DNA of 64,000 nt from Chytriomyces cf. hyalinus JEL632 (Eukaryota > Chytridiomycota > Chytridiomycetes > Chytridiales > Chytriomycetaceae): contig JAIWWG010000077.1 in assembly GCA_025435555.1 (NCBI GenBank), forward strand, positions 106,206 to 170,205, in the 5' to 3' direction. The notes under the pieces were generated by a model. It saw only the letters and a list, made by a program, of their open reading frames with translations. It was not told where the DNA came from and ran no database searches. The position numbers were made by a program, and so were the translations under genes. Shown piece by piece: positions 25,424-36,774 of this stretch. Every line of letters begins with the position of its first letter. Positions within the stretch are counted from its first letter, which is position 1.

Positions 25424-27923
25424 TCAATTCAGCAATGCTAGCGTGAGAAGTTCTTTCAACTCACTCGGTTCCTTGGTGACAAACAGCGTGTGCAGCCGAG
25501 GCGGTAACGAGAAGCAACCACACAGATTCAACGCCTTCAATGCAAACTGATCCACGTTCGCAATCGCATGAATAACATCCAAAGTCACCCATTTACAGCC
25601 GCTTAAATCCAGATTCACAAGCCTCGCGCATGATCGTATCAACTCCAGAATGGCATCCGCAGGATGAATAATCACACGCGTAAGCTCATCGTCGGGGACA
25701 TAAAAGAGCATGCTCAGATACTGCTTTGTCTCTGGAAAATACGTGTCAGGCTCCACAGTGCAATGAGCCAGATTCAAGCTTTTGAGATTAGGGCATTTTT
25801 GGGCGAGATGAATCAGTGAGCTTGCAGATACAATTTTGACGGGGTTGTGCGGTACATGTAGGGTATGAGTTTTGTCAGTTTCGCGGGCTTCAAAGGCTTG
25901 CATTGCATCATCCTCTCCCATGTTGATCACCACGGGATTCTGTTGTTGCTGCAGACGCTCGGGCCGTTTGAATTCGGTCGCGAAATTGGGGTTTCTGCTT
26001 TCCAGCACTTGCAAGTCTTCATTGGCAGTCAGAATTTCAGAGAGCTGTTCATCGCGTTGAAACCGCAGGCGCTCGATTATTTTGGACGGGTTCGAAGAGT
26101 CGATTTTCCTTAATTGCAGACTGCCATTGCTGCCGCTGCCACTACCGGTGCCACTACCGCTTCCACTACCACTGCTGCCGCTCCCTCTTCCAATTCCACT
26201 CCCGCTTCCACTCCCACTTCTATTGCCACCGCCACTGTCATCGCCATTGCCATTGCCAATGCCAATATTGCTCCTGCGACCACTGCTGGTCCTGCTGAAG
26301 TCACTGCTAGTGCTGCTGCCCATTGCCATGCCCGATGATATCCCCGGTAAGACGGCTGTAAAAAATAAGAACAAAGAGCGTAATCAGATCAACCCAGAAA
26401 TATTAAATTTAAAACTCGCGCCTTACAGTTTTCTACGCTGTTATAAAAACCATTCTGAGCACTGCCTGCATCATTATTGGAAAAAAAGTTGGCAAACAGA
26501 TCCTCCCCAGACATCCCAAACAGATCATTATTTGTTAAAAGATTGGGTGGCATCCCCATTCTGCCGGGAAAGGCAGGTGGGTCCACGAGGTCGAGCGATA
26601 TTGGCAGCGAATTCCAAAATTGGTTTGCATCATTCGGAAAGGGAAAAGCGTCGATTGGCATCAAGAACGCGGGGTCAAACTGAAACGGCATCGCGAGAGC
26701 GGGTTCAAGTTGGACCGGTATAGTGGGTGGAGGGTAAAGAATATGATCAGTTCTCGGCGGTACTCCAGCTGCAGCTTCAAATGTGTACGGGGTAGGAAAA
26801 TAGTTGTGGAATGACCAACTGTCAATCACAGGATTTTCAGTCGATGAATTCGGCAGACTGGTATTCCCAGTGCTTTGGAAGGATCGTCTTCCTTGTCCCG
26901 AACGTTTCGACATTGGGCGCCGGTCCTCATTCCTTCTCTGTGATGCTTGAGCGTTTGCTTCTCTCCCAACGTTATTCTCCAGGCTTTCGCTGCTCTTGCT
27001 GACGCCATAGAATCTTTCGATAAGCTCAACATCCATCAGCCGCCTGCAAAGCGCTGTTTGCGTGACACCAGATCCAACCAGATGCGGGTTGCCATGTGTC
27101 ACTGGAGTCCATGCCAAGCAGGTTTCGTCCGGCGAAGTATGCTCTAACGCCACTCTTTTTTGGATTCCATTGATTGTAATCGTGTCCCTGAGAAGACTTG
27201 ACGCGTGTCGAAACGAATGCACAAATACGAGAACAATGGAAGAAAGGTTTTGTGAATCGTACGGGTCTGAGTCAAGAATAACTGCGCGAATGGCGTTTGG
27301 TTCGGACGGTGACGATGCGCGGCTTCGGTTGTCGCAGTAACTGCTTGCGGAGAGATCAACAACCTTTTTTTTTTTTTTGTTCATCCGTGGTCAGTCAGTG
27401 AATTCGATTGAGGGCAAAATGAAGCATACGCATGTCAGGTTTAAGGGAAAGAAAAACTCCCACCTGCACGTATCGTCCAAACTGACATCTCCTCAAGTGG
27501 TCCCCCTTCATCTTTTTCTCATTCTCTCCCACCAGCAGCATGATGAACTCTGCCCACGACAGCGTTGATCGAAACTTAATTTCCCTGTTGAAGAGTCGGG
27601 GTGTTCATTCGTATCTTTTTTGCCCTTGACTGTGGTTGAACTGGAGCGGTAAACAAACCGGTTCAGAAACGGCCGGACCATCAATGCGAAGCGCACACTG
27701 ACAGCACTGAGAGCTTCAAGGTTGCTGCGTTTGTGCCGCACATCTTTTGGCAATGTTTGTAATTGGGGTTCATCGTGTTAGGTGCGTGACGAGGTGCAGG
27801 TTCGAGAGGCTCACGTTGGAAGATCATCTGAAGGATTTCAGTTGGGAGGGTTTCGATGGTTGTGCCAGTCGAGTTGGCGCTGGATGCGGTGCCGGTGGCT
27901 ATCATTTTGCCTTTGCCCAGCAT
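25424..27923 (-). CDS. F-box protein with C-terminal leucine-rich repeats and a Gly/Ser low-complexity linker
   Basis: Probable SCF substrate adaptor. The N-terminal exon from 27923 carries IETLPTEILQMIF (F-box start); after a short intron DVRHKRSNLEALSAVSVRFA continues the F-box pattern. A middle exon (about 27363-26425) encodes a folded part (LVFVHSFRHASSLLRDTITI, then LMDVELIERFYG) and a long Pro/Phe-rich disordered stretch ending NSVENC. The last exon (about 26355-25424) has a striking Gly-Ser/Gly-Asn repeat, a glutamine run, then LRR-like units: CPNLKSLNLAHC, CARLVNLDLSGC, ALKALNLCGC. It ends ELLTLALLN at 25424. Overall architecture is confident, the exon joins between 27760 and 27360 are not. 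Confidence 0.68.
26121..26330 (-). repeat. Coding low-complexity (Gly-Ser)n/(Gly-Asn)n tract
   Basis: Imperfect hexanucleotide/trinucleotide repeats (GGCAGT-, GGAAGT- and GGCAAT-like on the minus strand) encoding GSGSGS and GNGN runs within the F-box/LRR gene. Synonymous codon mixing argues for old, selected or drifting low complexity rather than a fresh expansion. Confidence 0.85.
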
Positions 27924-28068
27924 TTACGATGCTGGTGCTGCGCTGTTGGTGGAATTTGCAGTCAATTGAACAAACAGTCAGACTTTATAAATGTTATCAC
28001 ACATCAACATCAAAAGCACATGAATCTGCAACCACAGTCACCAATCTACATACAAGCACTCATTCACA

Positions 28069-31000
28069 TCAGACATCCTGTCCGGTAAACGCAGTGTATT
28101 TGACCTCCACATCCGCCCAGGAGATCCTTTCTTCCACAAGCTCCTTAATGATACGTGTGACGGTGGCAATGTCTTCACGAATCTGCTTGAGCGAGTCGCG
28201 CTCACGGAGAGTAACCGTGCCGTCCTTCACAGTCTGGAAATCAATGGTAATGGCGAATGGCGTGCCCAATTCGTCGTTACGACTGTATCTTTTTCCGATT
28301 GATGCCGCGCTGTCATCAACACGAGTACTCACACCTTCTCGGCGAAGACTATCGGCGATAGACTTGATAAATGGATTGAATTGTTCGTTACTTGAGATAG
28401 GAAGAATCAGCGCTTTGGTTGGGGCAACAGCTGGGTTAAAGGAGAGCACATTGCGTGCTTCATCATCTCCTTCACGAATCCACCAGACATGTTCCAACAG
28501 AGAGTACAGGATACGACCGAGACCGAAGGATGGTTCGACAACGTTTGGAACGTATTCACGAACTGAGAGCGAAGTGATGATTAGGTGAGGGAGCAGCAAA
28601 ATGGATGAATTAGATCAAGCAAGGCGAGAGAGAGACAGAGAGGAGAGAGAGAGATGTCCCCAAAAATCGCCCATATCGAATGCGGAACCAAGAGACCACA
28701 AACGAAAAGAAAAGCAATTCATAAGAGGGGATGAGCCAGAGAGTAAGAAAGAGAAAATGCGGCGAAGCAGTCGGAAAACCCGAAAGCCTCTAGGTGCACC
28801 TTCCCTCCTCCACAACTCAATTCGCAAAGTGACAGAAAAACTCTGTACACGAATTGACCAAACGTGGCGGATATCAAACAATCTGTCACAATATTGCGTG
28901 CTAATGACTCAAGCCTCTCCAACACCGAGCAAAAAGCTGGCAGGAAGACTCGCAAGACAAGAGGCCAACCAGAATAATGAAACGAGTTCACCAAACATTT
29001 GGAGTCTTTCGCTTGGTCTGTCAACCCATGGTAGAGGGATCTAAGGAGCGCGCTTCGATGGGAGTGTGCAGTCGATAAAGTATAGAGGGAGGCACAGAGT
29101 CGAAGAAGTCGAAGGGGTCAAGCACTCACTATGAATTTTCTCCGTCTTTTCGACAACCTCCACCATCTTGTCAGTCAACACATACTTGTTGCCATCCGTT
29201 CCGGTGATGGTGGTGCTGCCATTTCCGGCTTTCAGCTGTGCCTCCAAGGCCTTCAATTTTGCAGCGTCCCATTGGGTCAGACCTTCTTTCATTCGCGCCT
29301 CGTCCCATTCTTCTCCGTCCGCAAGAAGTGTTCCGAGGTATCCCATCACGTGCTTAGCGTTTGCTTTGAATGCAGGCCCGAAAACGGCTTTCTTGACTTC
29401 CAGGATGACTACGTCACGAACGATCGGCTCTGGCAGAGATTCGCGAACAACAAGCTTCTCTTTCGTTGCCTTGGAGTGGGCAGTTAAATCATACGCCGAG
29501 CGGTCGGCGCAGCCGACACATTCAATCCATCCGTAACTTGACAAAATTTCAGCGTCCCACTACGTTGAAATGTGTGAATACAGCAAACGGAAACTGCAAT
29601 CGAAGAATGCAAAAGAGACACTCACACAGTCAGACGCATAATGCGCCATTTCGTTGGCCATGTGCTGTCTGAAGCGAAGCTTGGTTGGGTTGATTCCAAT
29701 CCGCAAAAGGAAGAGGTAGATGCGGCAGATGAAGTATCCCAATGTTTGATTGTTAACAATACCCTGAGGAGAGGCAAATAGACGTTAGCAGATGAACGTT
29801 GGATTCGAAAGACAGGAAAGTGGATTGTAGGAGTAGTTGAATCAGAATACAAGGTCTCTCCATGGTTACATAGTAGTAAGAAGAACGAAAGTCATTGTAT
29901 AAAATTGGGTATCATCAAATTCAAATGGGAGAGGAAATGGATTGGTGCCAGTAAGATTGGGATTCTTTACCTTGGCCACTGCGTCCCCCATTTTCATTTT
30001 AATTGTACCCGCTCCCTTCAGTTGCAGGTCGCCTGGATACAGTGTCAGCTCAATATCCTTAATGGAATCGAACCGAGGATGGTCCTTTTTGAGGGGGTCC
30101 ACGTAGTGCTCAATCTCAGCCATAGTGAACTCTCTCACGCGAAGTAACCCTTGACGCGGTGAAATTTCATTACGGAACGATTTACCGATGGATGCAGAGG
30201 CGAATGGCATTTGGTCTTGGTTTGACTCAAGGAGCCTTTTGAAGTTAAGAAAGTGACCTTGAGCAGTTTCTGGGCGAAGGTATCCCTTGAATTGACCAGT
30301 GGGTCCAATTTGTGTCTCGAACATCAGGTTGAACAGTTTGGGCTCTGTCACATCGTTTCCAGTTTCTGGCGCCTTGATCTCAAGCTTTTGCATGAGCTTC
30401 CATAGATCATCACCTTGGTAGTTGTCGAGCTGGGATTGAAGTCAGCAAGGGCAGAGGCATAGTTGACGATGGTCACGAGAACATACCGACTCAAGGACCA
30501 TTTCGTACTCTTCGCGCATGCCGGCGGCCAGTGGCTCGGGCACTGGTTTGCCTTTTGGAAGCTTTTTCTTGTCAAATGAACCGTTTTTGATGGCCAGGTC
30601 CGTGTCGACGCGTGAGTTCAGCACCTGTTTCACCAAGTGATCTGCACGGAAGATTTCCCCAGTCTTGACATCGCGAACCATGTAATCGGCGAATCTATCA
30701 ACGTGTCCAGAGGTTTTCAGGACAGCTTCTGGGGTCAAGTTGGTGCATTCAATTTCGAGCATATCTTCTTCGAGAACAAAGTGCTTCCGCCAAAGGTTGA
30801 TGATGTTATTTTGGAGCGCAGTTCCTGGTGGTCCGTAGTCAAACAGACCAGTGACACCTGAGGTACAATGACGAGTTAATAACAGTTTTCGTTGAGGACG
30901 GAAAAGAAGGGATGAGGATGGTTGTGAATCAGAATACAAGGTCTCTCCATGGTTACATAGTAGTAAGAAGAACGAAAGTCATTGTATAAAATTGAGTATC

Positions 31001-31732
31001 ATCAAATTCAACAGGAAGGATGTTCGGGTGAAATGGGTTTTTGCAAGTACCTCCATAGATTGCAAATGACGGGGCATAAAAGAAACGCTTAAGCAAGAGT
31101 CCTTCGAGACCAGCTCTGTCGAATTGCTTTTCATTCCTCTTGGCCATACGCGCCTCATTCTCGCTCTTGAGCGCCTTGAGCCGTTCAACGTGAGGTGCGA
31201 CTTGATCCTTGGAGACTTTCTGTGCCTTGAGACCCTTGATCACATCTCCTTGGCGAACGATTTCAGCAGCCAGTGCAGCGTCGTCGAATGTGCTAAACTG
31301 GGAGTTGTCCGTCATGTTTGTTTCTGTCGTTGAGATAACAAGTCAATTTCGAGTGAATCGAATGATAAAAACCAGAGGGAGAGGATTTGGCCCATCTCCA
31401 CCAACGCACACCTTTGGCCCCAGCAGCGGGTGCAGACCAGCCCCAGCCATTCCACACGTATTCCTGCATCTACGAGTACGCGAGAGTGGGAGGCAAGCAG
31501 CAGGGGGTATGTCAGGGAGAGGTGCCGGGATTAGGAAAAAAAGCAAATCCAACCTTGGTTTTTAGGTAAGAAAAAAAGGGGACCGAAAAATGAGAAGATT
31601 TGCTTGACAGGGATGAAACGGCCCGAAATAGAGCTGCTTTCGAGAACGCATCTCACCTGTCAGCTTCTTCAGGTCACGGGAGTGCGAAGAGAACGCCCGC
31701 AGCTGATTCGCTGCCGGTAAAATCCGCGACAT
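28069..31732 (-). CDS. GRS1: Glycyl-tRNA synthetase, probable dual mitochondrial/cytosolic form
   Basis: Class II synthetase (alpha2 eukaryotic type). An upstream exon 31732-31657 encodes [20 protein letters not shown], basic and Ser-rich without acids until its end (mitochondrial presequence). Its ACAG|GTGAGA donor splices across 31656-31324 and enters exon 2 in frame just before a second Met at 31315 ([12 protein letters not shown]), the likely cytosolic start. The N-terminal WHEP-like helix-turn-helix ([20 protein letters not shown]) follows. Core: [14 protein letters not shown] (motif 1 region, across intron 31050-30858), [34 protein letters not shown] (motif 2), [20 protein letters not shown] (motif 3). 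The anticodon-binding domain ends [10 protein letters not shown] at 28069. Introns are long for this window (193, 207, 333 and about 560 nt); two share an 87-bp repeat. Confidence 0.95.
29838..29924 (-). repeat. 87-bp intronic repeat, copy 1 (GlyRS intron 29764-29970)
   Basis: Differs from copy 2 at about one of 87 positions, while the flanking intron sequence is unrelated. The ends form an imperfect inverted repeat: one end reads TGAAT...ATAC and the complement of the other end reads TGAATCAGAATAC. It lies about 45 nt from the donor and 73 nt from the acceptor. Confidence 0.9.
30925..31011 (-). repeat. 87-bp intronic repeat, copy 2 (GlyRS intron 30858-31050)
   Basis: Same orientation and almost same offset from the splice sites (about 38 nt from donor, 66 nt from acceptor) as copy 1. 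Neither copy contains a canonical donor or acceptor at its ends, so it is embedded in the intron rather than being the whole intron. Confidence 0.9.
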
Positions 31733-32322
31733 GGCTTGAAGGGAGACGAAGGCTGAAGACGTGTATTTTGGATGGAGGGATGGAAGGTGGATGAAGTTCG
31801 GAGGTGTTAACGGCGTTAAGAGCTGGAACAGCCGCAATGGCGGAGGGGCAGTGCGATGCGGCTTCATTGCATGCGTTTTGGTATTTAAGTTGTTGATCTG
31901 TTTCTTGTTCTCAGCAAAATGTTGAAAGAAGAACAATGGCCCGAGACATTCAATTGTCGCAACTGTTCTTCGTGTTTTGTCCGACTGAGTTCTGTTCATA
32001 GGCCAGGCGCCACGCTGGAATGCAGCCTCAGGAACTGCGACAAGAATGACAAGAAGGAAGAAGGAAAAATGGCGCAAGAAGCAAATAGAGACAGTTTTAT
32101 AAAGAGCAGCGCATGCTAAGATACAGATGTTGTATGCTGTGTGGAGGAGCCTCGTGGACATGATTTTAATGACTCGCGCTTTTCGCTTTTCCGCACATTT
32201 TACGCATCATAAATTCCGCATCCAAAACGAGGTCTCTTTTCGCACCCGTCACTGCTTGCATAAGACATCTGCGCGGACCCAGTCTGATCCACCGTTACTC
32301 AATCGCAACTGCGTCTGTTCAA
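31733..32322. promoter_or_regulatory. Divergent promoter region between GlyRS and LeuRS
   Basis: 590 bp between the two outward start codons. No gene supported inside; small open frames lack family signal. If GlyRS transcription also starts downstream, for the cytosolic form, that promoter would lie in the first intron (31324-31656). Confidence 0.5.
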
Positions 32323-35300
32323 ATGGCTACCCCAGCGCAACCCGCCGTCGACGGCCCCAAATCGGTTCGGCATATCTTGAGATTCTATCGTCCTTATCCT
32401 TGTCACTTATCGTTGGCCTCCTCACCCCTCCCAGTTTGCAAAGTTGAATGCCCTCAGAGACATTGAAATCGCTGCGCAGAAACGATGGGAGTCCGAGAAG
32501 GCGTTCGAAGTAAACTCGCTCCCTCAAAAGGCGCCCAAATTCATGGCCACGTTCCCGTTCCCGTACATGAACGGCCGTCTGCATTTGGGACACTCGTTCT
32601 CGCTGTCGAAAGTTGAATTTTCCGTGGCTTATGAGAAGCTGAAGGGCAAGAGGGCTCTCTTCCCGTTTGGATTCCACTGCACCGGAATGCCAATTAAAGC
32701 ATGCGCCGACAAGCTGAAAAAAGAAGTCGAACTCTTCGGAAAAGAGTTTGAACGCTACGTCGAAGGTACCTATTTTTATTCTGCGTCTTTTTCTCAAGTC
32801 TTCTGTTTTTGTCTGACGTCATTGCAGAAGAAGAGGCGGAAGAGGCTGCCCCGCCACCTGCCGACAAAAAAGATGCCAAGGAAAATGTCGATCCAACAAA
32901 GATTGTCAAAAAGGTTTGTCTTCGCAAAAAGAGTTGGAAATTGTCACCTGTGTTGACGGAAAATAATGCTTTCAACAGCACGGAAAAGCCAACGCAAAAA
33001 ACACCGGCTTGAAGTATCAATTCCAAATTATGCGAAGCATGGGCGTTCCAAACGAAGAGATTCACTTATTCGCCAATCCAACTCACTGGTTGTACTACTT
33101 CCCCCCCAAGGCTATTGTGAGCATTCTTTTCAAAACAATCTGATGAATTATCTCGTTTTCTAATAGCATCTTCTAAACGACAGGACGACTTGAAGCAACT
33201 GGGTCTTCACGTGGACTGGCGTCGCTCTTTCATCACCACCGATGTGAACCCATACTTTGACTCATTTGTCCGATGGCAATTCAACACTCTCCGCAAGCAC
33301 CCTCAACCCAAAATTAAGTTTGGTGAGCGTTACACTATCTACTCACCCTTGGACGGGCAGCCATGCATGGACCATGACCGTGCCAGCGGTGAAGGCGTTG
33401 GAGTTCAAGAATACACGGGAGTGAAGCTTCAAGTTCTTTTGGACGATATCAAAGCGATTCCTTTGGAATCACGCGACAAGGTTAAAGATGTGCCTGTTGG
33501 AAAATATCTGACGAGCCCCGAAATCCTTGCTGCGTTGAAGGGCAAGACTTTGTACATGGTTGCCGCAACTTTGCGTCCAGAAACAATGTACGGTCAAACC
33601 AACTGCTTTGTCGGGGTGGACTTGGCTTATGGCATTTACCAAGTGAACGCCACTGAGGCATGGATCTGCACTGAACGTTCTGCAAAAAACATGAGCTTCC
33701 AGGGACTTTTTGGAACCGCACGTGGTGAAATCACAAAGCTTGGATCTCTTAAGGGCAGCGACCTGATCGGTGTTCCATTGAAGGCTCCTCTCGCTCAGTA
33801 TTCTAAAGTCTACACTTTGCCAATGGAGGGAGTTCTTGCCACAAAAGGAACAGGAGTTGTGACTTCAGTTCCTTCCGACTCGCCGGATGATTACATCACT
33901 ATGCAGGATCTGATCAAGAAGTCGGCATACTACAATGTGCAATCAAAGTGGGTTGAGCCATTCATGCCACCGAAACCAATTATTCAGACACCAAATTTCG
34001 GAAATTTGGCTGCCGTTGCAGCCGTCGAGAAGTTGAACATTAAGTCACAGAAAGACAAGGTGCAGCTTGCGGAAGCAAAGGAACTTGTTTACAAGGAAGG
34101 CTTTTACAGCGGTGTGATCCTGGTGGGACAGTTTAAAGGAAAGTGAGTTCATTTCTTTTGCTTCGCTGAGTTTGTGTTGTTATGATGCTTAAATGCCACT
34201 TTTTCAGACCTGTCCAAGAAGCGAAACCACTCATCAAAGAGTACTTGATCGCTCAAGGATTGGCATTTACTTACTGCGAACCGGAAGGCCAGGTCATCAG
34301 TCGTAGTGGAGACGAATGTGTTGTGACCCTTGCTGACCAATGGTACATGGACTATGGTGAAGAATCGTGGAAGAAGACTGCCCTTGAGTGAGTTCCTTGG
34401 TTTCCTTGTGATTGATGTGCAACTAAAAATTGGTATTCCTGTGATGAAGGTGCTTGGGCAAGATGGAGACATTCCAAAATGAGACTCGCAATGCGTTCGA
34501 AAAGAATTTGGACTGGCTTGGTCAATGGGCATGCTCAAGAAGCTTTGGTCTTGGTTCTAGATTGCCATGGGACCCAACTTACTTGATTGAATCTCTCAGT
34601 GACTCGACCATTTACATGGCCTACTACACTGTTGCCCACATTCTGCATGGTAGATTTTTTTCCAACCTAAGCTTCGTCAAAAAGCTGATGGCGTTTCTTT
34701 TCTTTTCCAGAGGGAACTCTTGATGGCTCTAAACCAGGATCTGGCAATATTGCAGCTGCGGACATGACTGACGCTGTTTGGGACTACATCATGCTGCAAG
34801 GACCTGCCCCAAAATCCAAAATCCCCAAGGCAATGCTTGAGAAAATGAAGCAGGAGTTTGAATTCTTCTACCCTCTTGATCTCCGGTGCTCTGGAAAGGA
34901 CCTTGTCACCAACCACTTGACGTTCTTCATCTATAACCACACTGCTATCTTCCCGCCTGAAAAGTGGCCATTGGGAGTTCGATCAAACGGTCACTTGCTC
35001 CTCAACAGCGAAAAAATGTCGAAATCCACCGGTAACTTTATGACGCTGAGCGAAGCTATCCAACGGTACGGAGCCGATGCAACCCGTTTTGCTCTCGCCG
35101 ACGCCGGAGACGGTCTCGAAGACGCCAACTTTGTCTACAAAACCGCCGACGACGCTATTCTTAAGCTCTTTACCGAAAAGGAGTGGGCCGAGGAAACTAT
35201 CAAGGAATTGGGCACGATGCGCACGGGCAAACTGTCGTGGAACGACCGCGTGTTTGAAGCCGAAATCACGCGAATTGTTGCCGCTGCCGACAAGGGTTAC

Positions 35301-36229
35301 ACCGCCATGTTGTACCGCGAAGCTTTGAAGTGTGCGTATTACGACTTGCAAAACGCCAAGAGCGAGTACCGAAAAGCCACCATTGCCAGCAGCGACCCTA
35401 ACCTTGCGAATGAAAAGTACGAAGGCATGCACAAGGACCTTATTTTGCGGTTCATTGAAGTGCAAGCTCTTGTCATGGCGCCAATCGCCCCCCACTGGAG
35501 TGAATACATGTGGAGCACGATTCTGAAAAAGGTGCAGAAAATCTCAAATCTTATGTTCATCCATACTAATTCCTTCCGGCTTGTATCATCAGGCCACATC
35601 AATCCAAACTGCTTTGTGGCCAACCCACAACGTCCCCGTCGACACCAGCATCCTTAAGGGCGCAGAATACGTTCGAGATGTTGTCTACCGTATCCGAGCT
35701 GCCGAAGATGCCGCTGCCAGGAAAAAGAACAAGAAGGGTGGCAAGGAAGCTGCCGCTCCCCCTGCTGACGCCCCCAAAACGATTCGTTTGTACTACGCAA
35801 GCTCGTTCCCGGCTTGGCAGGACGCTGCTCTCGAAGCATTGAAGAAGACGTGGGTGAATGGCGCCTTTACTGGCAAGGAGAGGGAAGTTTTGGGCGATTT
35901 GATGAAGGATAAGAGAGTCATGCCCTTCATTGCCATGATGAAGGTAAACATGCTTGCACAGAGCATTTATTCGAAACTTCCAAACTCTCCTAACATTTTG
36001 GCGTTTTTAGAAAACGATCGAAACTGTCGGAGCTTCCGGCTTTGATCGTCGTCTCGAATTCCAAGAGCTTGAAACGCTGAAGGCCAACGCTGACTACATT
36101 CGCCGCGAACTTGTGACCATGAAGATCACCAAGGTTGAGTTTGTCGCCAAGGAAGATGTTGCCACTGAGGAAGATGTCGCCAAGGCAGACACGGCTGTTC
36201 CCGGAGTTCCAACCTATCGTTTGTTTTGA
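32323..36229 (+). CDS. CDC60: Leucyl-tRNA synthetase, cytosolic (archaeal/eukaryotic type)
   Basis: Class I synthetase charging tRNA-Leu in the cytosol. Exon 1 32323-32364 ([14 protein letters not shown]) joins 32435 onward ([20 protein letters not shown]). HIGH-type motif: [22 protein letters not shown]1 editing domain: [12 protein letters not shown] with [16 protein letters not shown] (editing-site threonines and Asp). Synthetic-site and KMSKS region: [20 protein letters not shown], then [15 protein letters not shown]. Anticodon domain: [15 protein letters not shown]. The C-terminal extension has a [16 protein letters not shown] linker and ends GVPTYRLF at 36229. Introns near 32765-32827, 32912-32980, 33116-33183, 34145-34207, 34388-34449, 34650-34710, 35532-35593 and 35944-36010. 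No presequence, so cytosolic. Confidence 0.95.
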
Positions 36230-36774
36230 TGATGATGAGAAAAGAGCTTATGTTGATGTGGTGGTTGAGCGGGGGTGCAAACGGTCTTGGGACGAGGTTC
36301 AGTCCTGACGGGATTACTTTTTCTTTCGCCGTGTGCTGTTGTTTTTTTTAATTGTTTTTCTGTTCTTTTGGCCGTTGGCCAACAAAGTTTGGAATCGCGG
36401 GTGTCGATGTATGACGATGAATAAATCCCATCCTTTTCAAAAGGTTATTCCAGTGCACTGGACGAGGGAATTATGGACATAAATGAAACGCGTTGCGCAA
36501 CAGCAACGCTGTGTCTTCTTCCAAATGGGGACCTCAGATTAACTTGCTGGTTCGCATTAGCCGAACCCGAATCGCGGTCGCCATTGCAAGGTTTCCTTTC
36601 TTGGAAAATGCGACCGCGTGCCAGCTTCTCTCGATGACGTCCAAGTTTGCGGGATAAAATGCGAAAGCTGATGCATGAAATGATCGGATAAAATGAGGAT
36701 GAAATAAATAAAGTCTCCAAAAAGTGGGGCTTTGCCCGGTCACACGCATACACACATACACCCACACAACAACC
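36230..36774. other. Intergenic region, nothing recognised
   Basis: 545 bp between LeuRS and the lipase gene; poly-T/A-rich 3' region of LeuRS followed by the lipase promoter. A minus-strand open frame here has no protein-like signal. Confidence 0.5.

Noticed and set aside
28601-29044. 147-codon plus-strand frame rich in Arg/Glu
   Set aside because: Lies entirely within the longest GlyRS intron and is driven by GA-rich repeats; no protein-family signal.
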